64,000 bases of DNA from Candidatus Poribacteria bacterium (GCA_028818695.1 JAPPNK010000010.1:1-64000), one strand, 5' to 3'; shown: positions 43,761 to 53,843, numbered from the stretch's first letter. The notes: generated by a model not told the origin, from the letters alone. Made by a program: numbers and translations.

Positions 43761-45623
43761 TCAAGAAGCGGCGGCTCCCGCTTTCCGCCGGCGCGCCGCC
43801 ATCTTTTTCAAAAATCGCCTCAAAAATACAAACCCGACGCCGATAGCAACCCCTGTCAAGACGGCGGCAAAAGACCTTCTTAGCATGATGTACGCATACA
43901 AAGCGCCCAACAGGAACATGCCAAAAAGGAGTATATGCTTCCGCAGCTTCCTGCTAAGCGGACGCCCCCGCGCCAGCTCAATCGTATCCAAAAAGATGCG
44001 CCCGCCGTCCAATACCGGTATCGGAATCAGGTTTAACACCGCCAGTTCGATGCTGATCCATGCCGTCAGATACAGCGCGAAAAAGAGCGCCGTCCAGCTC
44101 AATCCGCCCGCCAAAACAGATTCGGCGACATTGCCGACGGTGAGCTTCCTTCCGTTTAAACGAACAAGCGTTATCTGATCCCCGCTGAAGAGAGGCTTCA
44201 ACACCGACAGGACGTCTCCCGCCGAATCGACCGTCATGGAGGCGCCTTTTCGAAACGCGCCGAAAAATCCGTACCGTTCATTCGGTCCCGCCCGCTCCGT
44301 CAACACGACGGCATCAATGCGCAAATCAGAAGACGATTCCGACAAGTTGGAGAGCAGCGTCAGACCCCTAATCTGTACGCTTCCGTCCACGATTGAGGGA
44401 AGAAGCGCGGAATTGACGCAGCAGCCGCATGCGCTGTCGGACTCTTTTCCAAGCGCCTTGCGAGCGAGATGACCGGTCCAAGCCCGCCCCCGCGTGAAAA
44501 GAGAGGCGGAGCGGGTAAAGGTCATCCGCAGCCGTTCAGACGCGGTCTGCTCCTGAACAGCGGCTCGAACGCCGCTGTAAGACGACGCCGAGACGCCGTT
44601 CATCGACTTCAAACGGTCGCCCACGCGAACATTTGCTAGCGACGGGTTCCGCTCCGCGTCCACAGCCGCAACCTTCACCGTCAGATGTTGAGAGGGGTCC
44701 GTCTCCACGGTTTGCGTTGTTCCGTCTGTTTCAAAAACCATGCGGACGCTCCTTGAACCGAGCGCCTTCAACAGCGCGGCGCGCGCGTCCTCAAGAGAGC
44801 GTATCGGCGCGCCGTCGATCTTAACCAGCCTCGATCCCTCCTTGACGCCCGCCTTGGCGAAGCTCTTCGACGCCGTTACCGCTTCAACATAGCCCAAATC
44901 CGACCCCGGCAGAAAGCCCTCGCCGGTGAACGCGGCAGGCGGACCCAAGCCTATCTGCTCAACATGCATGGCTTCACGCAAGCCTGGAGGCGGCGTCAGC
45001 TCAAACTCCAGCCGCTCGCCTCGGCGCTCCGCCTCAACGAGGGTTGGACGGCTGGGTTTGAGCGTCAGCTTTTGTTGAACATCCGCCCATGTTCGAACCT
45101 TGCGTCCGTTGACGGCGAGTATCCTGTCGCCGGATCGGATGCCCGCTTGCGCCGCGGGGGAGGCGTAGGCGGGGTCGTCCCAGTAGGAGCTGCGCTGCGG
45201 CGCGTTAACATAAACGGCGCCGACGACAGGCTCCCTGTCCGGCTGAAGAACGCCGCCCGCCGCAACCGCCGTAAAAAGAACGACCGCAACCAGTATGTTG
45301 ACGGCGGGACCGGCGGCGTACACAAAGATGCGGCGTTTGGGCGGCTCGCGGTCTAGGACGGTTTCTTCAAGGTCGTCGTACTCGTTCTCAGGCTCCGCCG
45401 CTGCAAAACGCACATAGCCGCCGGCGGGTATCATGGAGAGGCGAAACTCTGTGCCGCCGCGCGTGAAATTGAGCAGCCGCTTCCCGAAACCAATCGAGAA
45501 CACCGCCACCTGAACGCCGATCGCCTTCGCCGCTAAAAAATGCCCCAGCTCATGCAAGAAGATCAGCGCGCCCAGCATCAGAAATACGATCGCGACGCTC
45601 AATAGAGTTTCAAGCGCGCCCAT
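43761..45623 (-). CDS. rseP: RseP-like site-2 intramembrane metalloprotease with extra PDZ domains
   Basis: A 620-residue M50 membrane protease. The zinc motif HELGH is at 24-28 in the first membrane helix, and the LDGG motif ([14 protein letters not shown]) is near the C-terminus. Between them are two PDZ domains (about 118-210 and 230-300) and a third PDZ-like stretch (about 305-385: [20 protein letters not shown]), making it about 170 residues longer than E. coli RseP. The role in other bacteria is cutting anti-sigma factors and cleaning signal peptides. It lies just upstream of ispG. Confidence 0.9.
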   Translation of the reverse strand: MGALETLLSVAIVFLMLGALIFLHELGHFLAAKAIGVQVAVFSIGFGKRLLNFTRGGTEFRLSMIPAGGYVRFAAAEPENEYDDLEETVLDREPPKRRIFVYAAGPAVNILVAVVLFTAVAAGGVLQPDREPVVGAVYVNAPQRSSYWDDPAYASPAAQAGIRSGDRILAVNGRKVRTWADVQQKLTLKPSRPTLVEAERRGERLEFELTPPPGLREAMHVEQIGLGPPAAFTGEGFLPGSDLGYVEAVTASKSFAKAGVKEGSRLVKIDGAPIRSLEDARAALLKALGSRSVRMVFETDGTTQTVETDPSQHLTVKVAAVDAERNPSLANVRVGDRLKSMNGVSASSYSGVRAAVQEQTASERLRMTFTRSASLFTRGRAWTGHLARKALGKESDSACGCCVNSALLPSIVDGSVQIRGLTLLSNLSESSSDLRIDAVVLTERAGPNERYGFFGAFRKGASMTVDSAGDVLSVLKPLFSGDQITLVRLNGRKLTVGNVAESVLAGGLSWTALFFALYLTAWISIELAVLNLIPIPVLDGGRIFLDTIELARGRPLSRKLRKHILLFGMFLLGALYAYIMLRRSFAAVLTGVAIGVGFVFLRRFLKKMAARRRKAGAAAS

Positions 45624-45752
45624 ACGGAGCCTCCCTTACATGTAGAGTGTATCTATCAGCGCGGCAAACGCAAGCTGGCTAACTGACCGGCAGTACGCTC
45701 AAACGGGGTAATTGGCGGCGATAGCGTTTGATCGGGAGACGTATCTTTATAA

Positions 45753-45776
45753 GATTCCCGCTTTCGCGGGAATGAC
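45753..45776 (+). repeat. Dispersed hairpin repeat
   Basis: A perfect copy of the GATTCCCGC-TTTC-GCGGGAATGAC element in the gap between the rseP-like and core-MetE genes. Confidence 0.85.
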
Positions 45777-45806
45777 GACGACGGACAGCGTCAACGTTGC
45801 GTAACG

Positions 45807-46814
45807 TCAGGAGGCTCCGAGAAACAGATCGCGCCCTTCGGTCAAAGCGCGCATTTTGCCGTCCGCGACGCTGCGCGGCAGCATCCAGAAGCCGCAGTCG
45901 GGGTGAATATACTGAACGCGCCCGGCGCCGAGCCGTTTCTCCGCCAGCTCAATGCGCTTGGCGATCAGGTTCGGGTCTTCAATGCCGTTGTCCTTGATGT
46001 CGACGACGCCAAGCCCGACGCCAATCTCGGGGCGCAAACCGCGCAGCGCGTCCAGCTCGTCGTATCCGCGCCGGGCGAATTCCAACACAAGATGGTCAAC
46101 CTCAAGGGCGTTCATAAACGGAAGCAGCGATTCATACAGCCCTTTCTGGACGGACTGCCCGCCGTAATTTCCAAAGCAGACATGAACCGCTTTCTCGCCT
46201 TGTACGCCTTCTAAGGCGCGGTTGACGGCGCGCGCCGCCCATTCTGCCTCGTCCGCGTGTCCGGAGATGTTCGCCTCGTCCAGCTGAACGGCAGCGGCGT
46301 CGATCTCTTGAAGCTGCCCGCGCAAGATGTCGGCGATCGCCATCGCGGCATCCTCCCGGCCGCTGTAATGCGAGTCGACAAGCGTCTTGGAGAGCATATG
46401 CGGACCGGTGACGGTGAACTTCAACGGCTTGTCGGTGAGACCGCTAAACGCTTCATAGTCGTCGGGCAGATTGAGCGTCCCAGGCCCGATGGGTCCGCGG
46501 ATGACGCCGGCGGGGCGGGCGCGGAAACGCATCTGCGGATCGCGCCGGAACGCGGCGATTTCATGGGCGGTGAACTCGGTCGAAACGCCGCTCATTTGAC
46601 CGATAAAATAATCGATCATGCCGTTCGTTTCAGGATGGTTCAGGTCAAAGCGGTACAGCTCCCCGTCGGCGAGAAGATCGATGCCAGCCAGCTCCTGCGT
46701 TTTGAGAACAACCATGACCGCGTCCCGCAGATGCGAACGGGCGGGGTACGCCTTGAGCCAGTCGGGGACAGGATAGCTTCCAACAACCGTTGTGCGGATG
46801 GGCTGGTCTGTCAT
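45807..46814 (-). CDS. Core MetE-type (cobalamin-independent methionine synthase-like) methyltransferase
   Basis: A 335-residue protein equal to the C-terminal catalytic barrel of MetE alone. The zinc ligands are visible in order: HVC (AVHVCFGNYG), a Glu after LVL (VLEFARR) and the last Cys (YIHPDCGF). The homocysteine/methyl-site Asp is in VQLDEANISG. The opening TTVVGSYPVPDWL is typical. Lacking the N-terminal MetE domain, it belongs with core-MetE or MesA/B-like proteins whose methyl donor differs (a corrinoid or other). I chose ATG 46814 by homology; the ribosome site is weak. Confidence 0.8.
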   Translation of the reverse strand: MTDQPIRTTVVGSYPVPDWLKAYPARSHLRDAVMVVLKTQELAGIDLLADGELYRFDLNHPETNGMIDYFIGQMSGVSTEFTAHEIAAFRRDPQMRFRARPAGVIRGPIGPGTLNLPDDYEAFSGLTDKPLKFTVTGPHMLSKTLVDSHYSGREDAAMAIADILRGQLQEIDAAAVQLDEANISGHADEAEWAARAVNRALEGVQGEKAVHVCFGNYGGQSVQKGLYESLLPFMNALEVDHLVLEFARRGYDELDALRGLRPEIGVGLGVVDIKDNGIEDPNLIAKRIELAEKRLGAGRVQYIHPDCGFWMLPRSVADGKMRALTEGRDLFLGAS

Positions 46815-46856
46815 AGTCGCTGTCAAACTCCGCATTTGAAGCAGCCGGCCCATGCC

Positions 46857-46880
46857 GTCATTCCCGCGTAAGCGGGAATC
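46857..46880 (-). repeat. Dispersed hairpin repeat
   Basis: CCGTCATTCCCGCGTAAGCG plus GGAATC: a full copy with loop GTAA, between tRNA-Pro and the core-MetE gene. Confidence 0.85.
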
Positions 46881-46937
46881 TTCGTTACGCAGAAAACCTG
46901 CCGCATGAACCAGGCAGCGTTTAAAGAAAAACGACGC

Positions 46938-47014
<77 letters not shown>

Positions 47015-47024
47015 ACTGCTGAAT

Positions 47025-47053
47025 AGTATAACCGATGCGGCGTTTGCATTCAA
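47025..47053 (-). promoter_or_regulatory. Promoter of tRNA-Pro
   Basis: On the minus strand, TTGAAT (47048-47053) and TATACT (47025-47030) are separated by 17 nt. The start point would be a few bases before the tRNA. Confidence 0.65.
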
Positions 47054-47119
47054 GGATCGATTGCCGGCAGTATCTACAGCGCTGCCGCTGCGTACTAAAA
47101 ACGTCCGCTAACCCCGGCC

Positions 47120-47200
47120 GTCATTCCCGCGAAAGCGGGAATCTTAGAGTCCAGCAGACGACGTTCGCGTTAACAATCAGCATTGTCCCAATTCTAAGGG
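47120..47200 (-). repeat. Dispersed hairpin repeat with long flank
   Basis: The core (47120-47143) plus about 55 nt of flank, in reverse orientation, matches the flanks at 2569, 19409 and 48195 (shared CGTCGTCTGC, GACTCT and GGACA words). It forms most of the gap before the Mrr gene. Confidence 0.75.
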
Positions 47201-47278
47201 AAAGAACATATCCGTGTTGATAAAGACGCCCAAATGCGCTACTGTATCGATACGCTAAATGTTGGAAGAATCTTAGAT

Positions 47279-48163
47279 ATGGCAAATGTGGCAAAGCGAA
47301 CGATTTTCAACCCTGACAGGAATAAAGAAGAACAGATCGAATTGCCGGCGTCCGATGCTGTGAAAGAAGCGTTGATCAATTTTGAGTACCCTGCCTCGGG
47401 CATTCAGAACATGGATATTGCGGATCAACTTGCAAATCAGTTCGATCTGAGCGATAAGCAGCGAAATGCCCAACATAAAAGCGGCTACTTTGTTTGGAGA
47501 GTGCATGTCAACTCCGTTGCGAATCGGTTGGTGAAGTCTGGAAAACTTCTGAAAATCAAATACGGATGGATTGCCAAGATCGATTCACCCGATCAAGAGT
47601 CTCCAGCTTCTGAAGACTCGCAGTCTGATGAAGCCCCTGAAGTTGCGATTGAGCGTAATTATCGAACGATCCGAGAACGGCTTGAGACGGAACTTCTACA
47701 GCGCATTATGGACAACTCCCCAGAATTTTTCGAAGAGCTGGTTTTGGATGTGCTGGTTGAGCTTGGGTACGGAGGCTCGCGCACAGATGCTGAATCTGTC
47801 GGGCGCAGCGGGGACGGGGGAATTGACGGGATCATCAAAGAGGACAAACTTGGACTTGACATGGTTTATGTTCAAGCAAAGCGGCAAGATGCTTCCGTTA
47901 GCCCCAGACTTGTTCGAGAATTTGCGGGGTCATTGGGCGTCAAGGGCGCGCAAAAAGGATTTTTTATTACAACAGCAATCTTCTCTGAACAATGTAAAGA
48001 AGAAGCGGAAGCGAGCGATAAAAGGATCGTCCTTATTGACGGCAAACAACTTGTACAGCTGATGATTGAGCATGGCATTGGCGTTCAGACGCAAAAGTCT
48101 TACGACATTAAGCAGATAGACCGAGATTATTTTTCTGCAAACGAAGATGACGAAGATAGATAA
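47279..48163 (+). CDS. mrr: Mrr-type restriction endonuclease
   Basis: A 294-residue nuclease of the Mrr family, whose model members cut methylated foreign DNA (type IV). An N-terminal winged-helix Mrr_N part (about 1-100) recognises DNA. The C-terminal PD-(D/E)xK domain has FFEELVLDVLVELGYGG, GRSGDGGIDG (catalytic Asp, about 183) and VYVQAKR (Gln and Lys, about 199-201), then GFFITTAIFS. ATG 47279 has GGAAG 9 nt upstream; ATG 47234 is in frame too. The gene is more A+T-rich than neighbours and bracketed by dispersed repeats. Confidence 0.88.
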   Translation: MANVAKRTIFNPDRNKEEQIELPASDAVKEALINFEYPASGIQNMDIADQLANQFDLSDKQRNAQHKSGYFVWRVHVNSVANRLVKSGKLLKIKYGWIAKIDSPDQESPASEDSQSDEAPEVAIERNYRTIRERLETELLQRIMDNSPEFFEELVLDVLVELGYGGSRTDAESVGRSGDGGIDGIIKEDKLGLDMVYVQAKRQDASVSPRLVREFAGSLGVKGAQKGFFITTAIFSEQCKEEAEASDKRIVLIDGKQLVQLMIEHGIGVQTQKSYDIKQIDRDYFSANEDDEDR

Positions 48164-48194
48164 AGTGCCCGACAAGTCTGAGATCGGAGCTTGA

Positions 48195-48270
48195 ATTGAG
48201 ACATATCTGAATGCGAATGCGGACGACGTCTGCGACGCCTCTAGATTCCCGCTTTCGCGGGAATGACGGA
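48195..48270 (+). repeat. Dispersed hairpin repeat with long flank
   Basis: The hairpin core at 48244-48267 is preceded by about 50 nt (GAATGCGGACGACGTCTGCG, CCTCTAGA) shared with 2569-2641 and 19409-19482. It sits just after the Mrr gene. Confidence 0.8.
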
Positions 48271-48287
48271 AAGGGGGCGCGAGCGGC

Positions 48288-49619
48288 TTACGCTTGAACG
48301 CGCCCGTACTCCGCCTCAAATGCGCCCATGAGCCGCGCCTTCGCCTCGGCGCATGCGTCGTCGTCAACGCGGTTTGTCTCCTCAAACGGGTCTTCTTGTA
48401 GATCGTACAGCTCCTTCGGCTCCCCCTTTCGCCGAACCAGCTTGAAGCGCCCGTCAAACGCGAGCCGCCATTCGCCCAAACCTGAAAACACAACCCCGCG
48501 GTTTCCGTCCGACGCGCCCGACAGAACCTCCCGCAGCGAGCGGCTGTCCATCCCGTCCAGCGGTTCGGCGCCGGCGCAGTCCAAGAAGGTCGCCGTCAGG
48601 TCGAGCGTCGCCGCGGGAGACGAAAGCCGACGTCCCGCCGCAACTCCCCAACCCGCCGCAACCAGCGGAACCCCCGCAGACGCCTGATACGGCTTCCCTT
48701 TGCCCCACGCCCCGCGGTCGCCCAGCATCTCCCCATGATCGCTGCTGAAAACAATGATCGTGTTCTCCAGCTCGCCCCGCTCGCGCAGCGCCTCTGTGTA
48801 AACGCCGAGCCATCGGTCGATGTTCTCGGTCATCGCGGCATAGTTTCGGCGGACCGCCTGATGCTTCTCCGCGTTCTCCCCGTCCCAGACCGCCGGGTCG
48901 GGAAACTCAACCTCCTTGTAGAGCTCCGCCATCGACTCGGTGATGTCCCACGGGTTGTGCGGTCCCGTGAAGTTGATCTGCAAGAACCATGGCTTCCCCG
49001 GCGGCGCGCCATTGATCAGGTCAAGCCCGTTTTGCGCGATCCAGTTGTCGCAATAAGCCGCTTCGGGCAGCGGCGTCGGAAAGGCGGCGAAGCGGTTGCG
49101 CCGCCGAAAATCCTGCACATGCGCCTCCCGCCATCCGATCCGCTCAAGGTAGGTCAAATACGGTCCCTGCGTCTCGCGCCCCGCGTTGTTGACGCCGTCC
49201 AGCTTTCCTTCGTTGTTGACGCCGGCGCTGAAGCCCCAGGCGTCCAGACGCCGCTGCCCGTCCTTCCCCCATGCGCCTTTTCTGCCGATGCAGCTGCCCT
49301 TGTTCAGGTCGAATTTGCCGCAGCCGGTCACATGGTATCCCGCCGACCGGAGACGCTGATACAGGTTCGGCGCGTCGGTTGGAAGGTCTTGCCCATTCGA
49401 CGGCACAAGACACCGGTCGTATTCATTTCCGACGGCGAGGCAGGCGCGGCTTGGGGCGCACACGGGCGAGGGGCAGAGCGCGTTCTCAAAGGCGGTTCCG
49501 CGCTCGCGCAGCGCGTCCAAATTCGGCGTCCGCACAGGGATGTCGGAGCGGGCGCCGTCCCAGTCAGGGCGCATCTGGTCGGGAAAAAAGAACAGCAGGT
49601 TCGGTTGCGTCGTTTTCAT
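48288..49619 (-). CDS. Sulfatase (arylsulfatase family)
   Basis: A 443-residue type-I sulfatase. The formylglycine site CAPSRACLAVG (C-x-P-S-R) places the catalytic Cys at 54. The metal site begins LLFFFPDQMRPDW, and IIVFSSDHGEMLGDRG holds the second Asp/His pair. No signal peptide is visible, so the enzyme may be cytosolic; it needs a formylglycine-generating partner, none being seen in this window. The substrate is probably a sulphated polysaccharide or mucin-like glycan (inference). The PhyH gene lies 32 nt upstream in the same direction, so the two form a unit. Confidence 0.93.
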   Translation of the reverse strand: MKTTQPNLLFFFPDQMRPDWDGARSDIPVRTPNLDALRERGTAFENALCPSPVCAPSRACLAVGNEYDRCLVPSNGQDLPTDAPNLYQRLRSAGYHVTGCGKFDLNKGSCIGRKGAWGKDGQRRLDAWGFSAGVNNEGKLDGVNNAGRETQGPYLTYLERIGWREAHVQDFRRRNRFAAFPTPLPEAAYCDNWIAQNGLDLINGAPPGKPWFLQINFTGPHNPWDITESMAELYKEVEFPDPAVWDGENAEKHQAVRRNYAAMTENIDRWLGVYTEALRERGELENTIIVFSSDHGEMLGDRGAWGKGKPYQASAGVPLVAAGWGVAAGRRLSSPAATLDLTATFLDCAGAEPLDGMDSRSLREVLSGASDGNRGVVFSGLGEWRLAFDGRFKLVRRKGEPKELYDLQEDPFEETNRVDDDACAEAKARLMGAFEAEYGRVQA

Positions 49620-49651
49620 GGGCGGCTCGCGTTCGGTCTCAAAGGAGCGTT

Positions 49652-50497
49652 TTAGGCGACCGGAAAACCGCTGCCGACAAGCGGCTCGCCGTCTTCCACC
49701 TCAATCGTCGGGACAAGCACATGCCCCGGCGACTGTTTTCGGTTGAATAGTACCCCCTTTGCCATGAAGATCATCACAAAGGCGCGCCGCTGGCGGTCGG
49801 TGACGTTCGCCGGCGTCGCGTGAAAATTCAGGCAGTGGTGGAACATGCATTCGCCCGCCTTCAGCTCCACAGGCGTTCCGTGCGAGGCGTCCAGGCGGGC
49901 GACCTCGTCGCGCGAGGAGGGCAGGTTCGTCGTTCCGTTGCCGTCCGGAACGGGCTTGCCCGCCGCCTCCGCCGCCCGCGCGTCCGGCGTGAAACGCGGG
50001 TCGACATGGCTTTTCGGGACCACATGCATGCAGCCGTTTTCGATGGTCGCGTCGTCCAGAGCGAGCCAGCAGCTGACGATGTTGGACGGCCAGAGCGGCC
50101 AGAAATAAAAGTCTTGGTGGAAGCGGAAATGTCCGTTGTCTTTGGGCGGCTTGGAGATGACCTGGTCATGCCAGAGTCGCGTTTCGGGCGTCCGCAGCAG
50201 CCCGCGCGCCGCCCCCGCGATGACGGGATGGTGGATTGCCGCTTCATAGGCAGGGTCGCGCTTCCACATATTGACATACTGATGAATTGCGCGGGCGGGT
50301 CGCGCTTCGGGCGTCTCGCCGTCGCGGTCATGCCCGTAGCCGAATTCGGGGGAGGAGGCGTCGCTTTGGCGCAGCTCCAGCTGAATGATGCGGTCAAGCC
50401 CGCTGCGCATCGCCTCAACCTCTTCCGGCTCCAGCGCCTTGCCGTACTTGAGATATCCGTTCTCTTCAAAAAAGCGTATCTGCTCTTCAGTGACCAT
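49652..50497 (-). CDS. Phytanoyl-CoA dioxygenase (PhyH) family protein
   Basis: A 281-residue Fe(II)/2-oxoglutarate oxygenase. The iron ligands are the HQD of FRFHQDFYFWPLWPSN and a later His (MFHHCLNFHATPANV); the Arg of TDRQRRAFV likely binds 2-oxoglutarate. Length is normal. The substrate cannot be told; the family also includes hydroxylases of lipids and small molecules. It is the upstream gene of a unit with the sulfatase. Confidence 0.9.
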   Translation of the reverse strand: MVTEEQIRFFEENGYLKYGKALEPEEVEAMRSGLDRIIQLELRQSDASSPEFGYGHDRDGETPEARPARAIHQYVNMWKRDPAYEAAIHHPVIAGAARGLLRTPETRLWHDQVISKPPKDNGHFRFHQDFYFWPLWPSNIVSCWLALDDATIENGCMHVVPKSHVDPRFTPDARAAEAAGKPVPDGNGTTNLPSSRDEVARLDASHGTPVELKAGECMFHHCLNFHATPANVTDRQRRAFVMIFMAKGVLFNRKQSPGHVLVPTIEVEDGEPLVGSGFPVA

Positions 50498-50669
50498 AGG
50501 CGTCTCCTTTTCAGGAGCAGTATAGCGCCTTTTGCGGGATCAGGTTAATCGCCGCCCTTAGTCTCGTATCGCCATTCCAGCGCAAGATCGGAGCCTCGTA
50601 ACTTGATACGGGCGGTTTCCACAGAATCTGTAGAGACCGCCCGCGTTCACATGCGATTGAGCCTTCGCT

Positions 50670-52331
50670 TTACGGCTCTTCGTCTTCCTCCCAGTTTTCG
50701 TCATCGCTTGGCGGCTGCCTTTTGAGAGGCTCCTGCTCGTCAAAGCGGCGGAAGACCTGCTCGATCTCCTCGCGCGAATGGCGTTTGCGGACAGCGTTGT
50801 AAGCGTTCTGGGCGCGCCGGGCGTCTCCCGCCTTGGCGAAGGCGCGCGCCATGCCCAACAGCGCGTTCATGTAGCCTTCGGGCGTCGCCTCGGAGAGGCC
50901 GTACTCCATTTTAAACGCATCCTGGTACGCCTTTGCAAAGTCGGCGTATGCCGCCGCCATGTCCATCGCTGCGCCGGGCGGAGGCTCCACGCCGCGCGAG
51001 GCGTCTGGATGGTCATGCGGATGCGGCGACTCAAAGTCCTGCGGATCGAATGTACCTTCAAAGCCGGGCGCAACAGACTCTGCAGAGGAAGCCGCCTGTT
51101 GCGCCGCTTCAGCCGCCGCGGCCGCCGCCCGCTCTTCCCAGATGGACGGAACCCGCCGGCTCTTCCCCGAATAACCTGACGGATCGGACATACTTATATT
51201 CGGCGCCATAGTCGGCGTTGACAAACGCTGAATCATTTCCTCCCGCGTCGGAAGGAAGCTGTTGTGGTAGACTGCTTTGTCGATCATGTCCAAACGCTCA
51301 TAGGCGTAACTGAGCCGATGGTGCGCCCATTCTGGAATGTCCTTCGAAGCGAACAGCGGCTCTACCGCCGCGATCGTTTCCTCCGGGAAATCGCGCCAAA
51401 GCTCCGCTGTCGCTTGCCTCACAGCCCATGCGTCGTTTGGATACAATTCAAGGAGGCGGAAAGCGACATCTCCTTTCTCTTCTCTTGGACTCATGATGAT
51501 CTTTAAGGCAAGGCCTTCGCGCGATGTCGGGTCCTTTGCGAGCGCCCGCTCCAGATACATCTTCGCATATTCAGGCTCTGCTCCCCATCTCCATCCCCGA
51601 GTGGGGGGTTGTAGAGTCATCGAGAAAAGTCCCCCGCCAGTGGGATTGTAAAGTTTCTGTGCGGCGGTCAGATCGTCCATTCCCTCTACCAAAATCTCGA
51701 TGATCTCCGGCGGCGTGATCTCGGGGTAGCGCGTGGTACCGTTCAGCTCAAACAGCTTCTGACGAATCCAGTTCCGCAGATCTGGATACTCGGGATTCCA
51801 TCGCCAGATGGCGATTCCAATGTTACCGAGAAACTCTTCCCACCCGGATGGGTCCATGCTTTCCATCGTTTTGCGAATACTGTCGAGTATCCTTTCGAGT
51901 TCAGCGCCTTGCTCTCCCTGCTCTCCCAGCTGCGTCCGCACAATTTGGAGCCATCGTTCGAGATCGGGTCCAAGCGCATCCATGAACGTCTTGGGCGGGG
52001 AATGTTTAGGCGCCTCTCGAATGTTTGGACTTGTCTGAGAGGGGAGATCAACCGTTTGATCGCTTGAAGGCGGCGCAGGGAGGGCGGCCTCTTCAGCCGG
52101 TTCCTCCCTGTCCTTGTTTTCGCCGCCGGCGTTGGCCGGCGGCGCTTCTTGCTGGGCAGTCTCATCGCGCGAATCGGAAGCGAAACGAAGCGCCGCAGTA
52201 AAAGCAAGCGCTGCGGTCAATGCCGCCAAACCTGCGAACAGCGCGAGACGCGCCCTGCGGTATGATGAGCGTTGCGTCGTTTTCATCGTCTTGCCGTCCC
52301 AAACCGCGTTTACGGCGTCTAGGAACAGCAT
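50670..52331 (-). CDS. Membrane-anchored TPR-like protein, unknown function
   Basis: A 553-residue protein. One hydrophobic segment (ARLALFAGLAALTAALAFTAALR) near the N-terminus anchors it; the rest is probably periplasmic. A Pro/Glu-rich linker, a helical part with Gly-Glu repeats (LGEQGEQGAELERIL), and TPR-like helices (KMYLERALAKDPTSREGLAL, FRLLELYPNDAWAVRQATAE) follow, then an Ala-rich and His/Pro-rich tail. GAGG lies 4 nt before ATG 52331; ATG 52286 is a weaker alternative. It may work with the similarly anchored protein encoded upstream. Confidence 0.6.
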   Translation of the reverse strand: MLFLDAVNAVWDGKTMKTTQRSSYRRARLALFAGLAALTAALAFTAALRFASDSRDETAQQEAPPANAGGENKDREEPAEEAALPAPPSSDQTVDLPSQTSPNIREAPKHSPPKTFMDALGPDLERWLQIVRTQLGEQGEQGAELERILDSIRKTMESMDPSGWEEFLGNIGIAIWRWNPEYPDLRNWIRQKLFELNGTTRYPEITPPEIIEILVEGMDDLTAAQKLYNPTGGGLFSMTLQPPTRGWRWGAEPEYAKMYLERALAKDPTSREGLALKIIMSPREEKGDVAFRLLELYPNDAWAVRQATAELWRDFPEETIAAVEPLFASKDIPEWAHHRLSYAYERLDMIDKAVYHNSFLPTREEMIQRLSTPTMAPNISMSDPSGYSGKSRRVPSIWEERAAAAAAEAAQQAASSAESVAPGFEGTFDPQDFESPHPHDHPDASRGVEPPPGAAMDMAAAYADFAKAYQDAFKMEYGLSEATPEGYMNALLGMARAFAKAGDARRAQNAYNAVRKRHSREEIEQVFRRFDEQEPLKRQPPSDDENWEEDEEP

Positions 52332-52562
52332 AACGCCTCGGCGTTAGCGCCGCAAGCCGCTCATTCATTCTCGCCGCTTACGAACCGAGACCCATGAGGG
52401 TCGGAACCGCAGGAGTCCCTGATTTCAGGTTCTATCTCCCAGAGGATGACAGAGCAAGAACAGAAAGACTATCAGAAGCGGATGGAGGCTCTTGGGCAGC
52501 GGGCTACATCCATCCGATCTCCGCCGACGCCTAGAAGCCCTACAAGAGCGGGTGAACGCCCT

Positions 52563-53546
52563 CTAGTCGATGAGACCCAAATCCAAGACCGTCAGCCTGA
52601 GCTCTGGGCTTGAAGGCTGCGGGTTGGGGTCATACTTGAATTCCTCCGGGGGCGTTGAGTCTCGGTTCAGACGCCTGGCCTCCATACGCCGCCTAACGCT
52701 GTCTTCGCTGTCTTCGTTCCCGCCACTCCGCATCGCTGTCTCATGATAGTACAGTTTGGGTGTTTTCAGGTTTTCGATAGCGGCTTGTATCTGGCGCAGC
52801 TCCCTTTCCGCCCGCGCGTCCCCCGATGGTTTAGCCAACTCTGCCTCCCATACCTTACGAAACTCCAAAAGCATTGCGATCATTTTTTTACCCCGATCCG
52901 TCTCTGCGGCGATAGAACGCGTTTGCCACCTCACAATCACTTCTTCATCCATGTCGAAGTGGTAACGTTCCCCGTTGGGAAGGGTTAGATACCCCTGCTT
53001 CAGAGCCGACTGCGGCAGACGCCCTGCGCGGACAAGAAACTGTACCGAACCATATTCACTTAACGGCATCCGTTTTGCCAGCTCCGCCGGCGGCGCGTTG
53101 ACGGCAGGCAAGTACTGTTGCAAAGCTGCTGTAAGAGCTGGGTCTTCGTTGTCCTCAAAGATGCGCCGCTGAACATCGTTATAAGCCTGAATCCTGGCAG
53201 TCTTTGAGTCTTTACCCGCCGCCAGCAGCGCATCGTATTCCAGCCCCATCAACTCGGCAAGATGGTTGGCGGCGTCCTGCCACTTCTCAAACTTGTAAGG
53301 GTCCGTGTCCGCTACGGGACCCGCTGCGGTTTGTTTCTGCGGCGGCGCCCCGTCTGGCTCTGGGGTCTCCTGGGTCAGAACGGGCGATTGGGCGTCTTCC
53401 GTCAAAGCGACCGCTTCGCCGTTTCTCCCGCCGTCCACCAGGAGCGCCGTCTCATTGGATAATCGAACCGACGCCAGCCAGGTCCAAATGAACACCCCAA
53501 GCAGCGCCGCCGCAAACGAGGCGGCTATGGCCGTTTGTCGAGACAT
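52563..53546 (-). CDS. Membrane-anchored protein, unknown function
   Basis: A 327-residue protein with one N-terminal membrane segment (AIAASFAAALLGVFIWTWLAS) and a hydrophilic, mostly helical remainder. I recognise no domain. ATG 53546 has AAAGGAG 6 nt upstream; ATG 53552 overlaps that site. Recognisable text includes KFEKWQDAANHLAELMGLEYD, EYGSVQFLVRAGRLPQSALK and LEFRKVWEAELAKPSG. The gene is followed on the same strand, after 231 nt without a visible gene, by another single-anchor protein. Confidence 0.6.
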   Translation of the reverse strand: MSRQTAIAASFAAALLGVFIWTWLASVRLSNETALLVDGGRNGEAVALTEDAQSPVLTQETPEPDGAPPQKQTAAGPVADTDPYKFEKWQDAANHLAELMGLEYDALLAAGKDSKTARIQAYNDVQRRIFEDNEDPALTAALQQYLPAVNAPPAELAKRMPLSEYGSVQFLVRAGRLPQSALKQGYLTLPNGERYHFDMDEEVIVRWQTRSIAAETDRGKKMIAMLLEFRKVWEAELAKPSGDARAERELRQIQAAIENLKTPKLYYHETAMRSGGNEDSEDSVRRRMEARRLNRDSTPPEEFKYDPNPQPSSPELRLTVLDLGLID

Positions 53547-53632
53547 GGACATCTCCTTTTGCCGCGCAACGAATTTCCTGCCAAAACATATCTTAGCGGA
53601 GAATCTAATGGGCGCCAACAACTTTATTGGAA

Positions 53633-53720
53633 GTCTCTATAGGCGATGATTTTAAAGAGCCGTTTTAGAATGCGGAGGCTGTCTAGAAGAACTCTAGATT
53701 CCCGCTTGCGCGGGAATGAC
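53633..53720 (+). repeat. Dispersed hairpin repeat, long variant (copy 2)
   Basis: Inverted counterpart of 31-118: the words AGTCTCTATAGGCGATGATT, CGTTTTAGA and AATGCGGAGGCTG are shared, and the hairpin core is at 53697-53720. The gap 53547-53843 holds no gene. Confidence 0.85.
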
Positions 53721-53843
53721 GATCTGCCCGATTTGAACAGGATTTTCGTAACATCACCGCCTGTAGAAGCTAGCGCTTTATTCGACGCTCATGAATTTCG
53801 TTCGTATCGCATACAGGGCAGCGTTTTCGTGGAAAAGACGTTC

